Origin: Cyclobacteriaceae bacterium
GTDB taxonomy: Bacteria; Bacteroidota; Bacteroidia; Cytophagales; Cyclobacteriaceae
Direction: 5' to 3'
NCBI GenBank assembly: GCA_029861825.1
Contig: JAOTYN010000006.1
Location: 1 to 24,123, forward strand
DNA: 24,123 nucleotides
Position numbers and translations under genes: made by a program. Below, in pieces: positions 23,804-24,123 of the stretch. The notes beneath the pieces are model-generated. The model saw only the letters and a program-made list of their open reading frames with translations. It was not told where the DNA came from and did no database searches. Position 1 is the stretch's first letter. Every line of letters begins with the position of its first letter.

Positions 23804-24123
23804 ATGAGCCTTTTCACCTCCAAAAGAGAGAGAAATCTTTGGCTGTGGGCCCTGATCGTTCTTTTGTTGATCTATTCTACTTTATGGTTAACGGGCTTAT
23901 TAGCGGAAATCCTTGCTGAAAACACTCTTTTAACCATTTCATTTGCCATAGGTTTGCTGCTGATTGCCATAACCGTAGTGGGCTGCGGATTGGTGAGAAA
24001 GGGTAAATGGCGTGAGGTTTGGTTGATAGTAGGCATGGTTGCCGTCTACGGTATGATCCTGGTGCGTTTGGGGTTACAGGAGCGCTCACATCTCATTGAG
24101 TACAGTGTCTTGGCACTGCTGAT
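23804..24123 (+). CDS. VanZ-like membrane protein (partial, runs off the window)
   Basis: ATG 23804 opens a frame that remains open to the end of the window (106 codons). Three hydrophobic segments are visible: about 12-34 (LWLWALIVLLLIYSTLWLTGLL), 42-62 (LLTISFAIGLLLIAITVVGCG) and 71-86 (EVWLIVGMVAVYGMIL). These are followed by LGLQERSHLIEYSVLALL, which resembles the ERxHxxEY signature of VanZ-like proteins found widely in Bacteroidota. VanZ itself affects teicoplanin resistance by an unclear mechanism; nothing here links this gene to resistance. The 6-base gap to the iminopeptidase-like gene suggests one transcript. Confidence 0.72.
   Translation, partial: MSLFTSKRERNLWLWALIVLLLIYSTLWLTGLLAEILAENTLLTISFAIGLLLIAITVVGCGLVRKGKWREVWLIVGMVAVYGMILVRLGLQERSHLIEYSVLALL

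Noticed and set aside
1..24123. Phage, insertion sequence, CRISPR, toxin-antitoxin or defence system
   Set aside because: No transposase, integrase, phage structural protein, regularly spaced repeat array or known defence domain was seen on either strand.

Overview
The window looks like a stretch of core chromosome from a member of the Bacteroidota, most likely a marine-type Flavobacteriia relative. The basis is the family content: a patatin fused to a C-terminal barrel, CarboxypepD_reg-like domains, OmpA proteins with PD40 repeats, an AsmA-like giant, a GMC oxidoreductase paired with a Gluconate_2-dh3 subunit, and a VanZ-like protein. Starts generally lack a Shine-Dalgarno, and two genes carry TAnnTTTG-type -7 promoter elements. 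No species can be named from this sequence alone.

Layout. 1-1977: the 3' end of a patatin-like phospholipase meets a convergent PAS-PAS histidine kinase. 2259-5229: two tandem secreted OmpA-type peptidoglycan-binding proteins end in a strong intrinsic terminator. 5243-6679: an ALDH3-type aldehyde dehydrogenase starts 13 bases after that terminator. 6680-7215 (minus): a decayed C1 (papain/aminopeptidase C-like) peptidase pseudogene that has lost its catalytic Cys and His segments. 7228-8504 (minus): a two-gene unit of a small membrane protein and a cyclase-family hydrolase. 8609-11620: an AsmA-like protein. 11621-12102: a 482-base gap holding a possible terminator, a palindrome with direct repeats, a possible 43-residue small ORF and a convincing terminator. 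12103-12501: a small two-helix membrane protein. 12498-15485 (minus): a serine hydrolase and, upstream of it, histidine ammonia-lyase hutH with a recognisable promoter. 15549-16824 (minus): two secreted proteins, one with a CarboxypepD_reg-like domain. 16983-18429: a PanE/ApbA-type reductase followed by a GyrI-like domain protein. 18645-20248: a DinB-family protein and an alpha/beta hydrolase. 20331-22558: the Gluconate_2-dh3/GMC oxidoreductase pair. 22745-24123: a proline-iminopeptidase-like lipoprotein and the start of a VanZ-like membrane protein.

How the genes fit together. Most are envelope or small-molecule metabolism genes in short transcription units. Clear partnerships are the GMC/subunit-3 pair (2-base gap), the membrane protein/cyclase pair (13-base overlap) and the iminopeptidase/VanZ-like pair (6-base gap). 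I see no prophage, insertion sequence, CRISPR array, tRNA, rRNA or defence island. I do not see a convincing undescribed system. The most informative observations are the peptidase pseudogene, the structured 11.6-12.1 kb gap with its candidate small gene, the palindrome over the hutH promoter, and several intergenic repeats.
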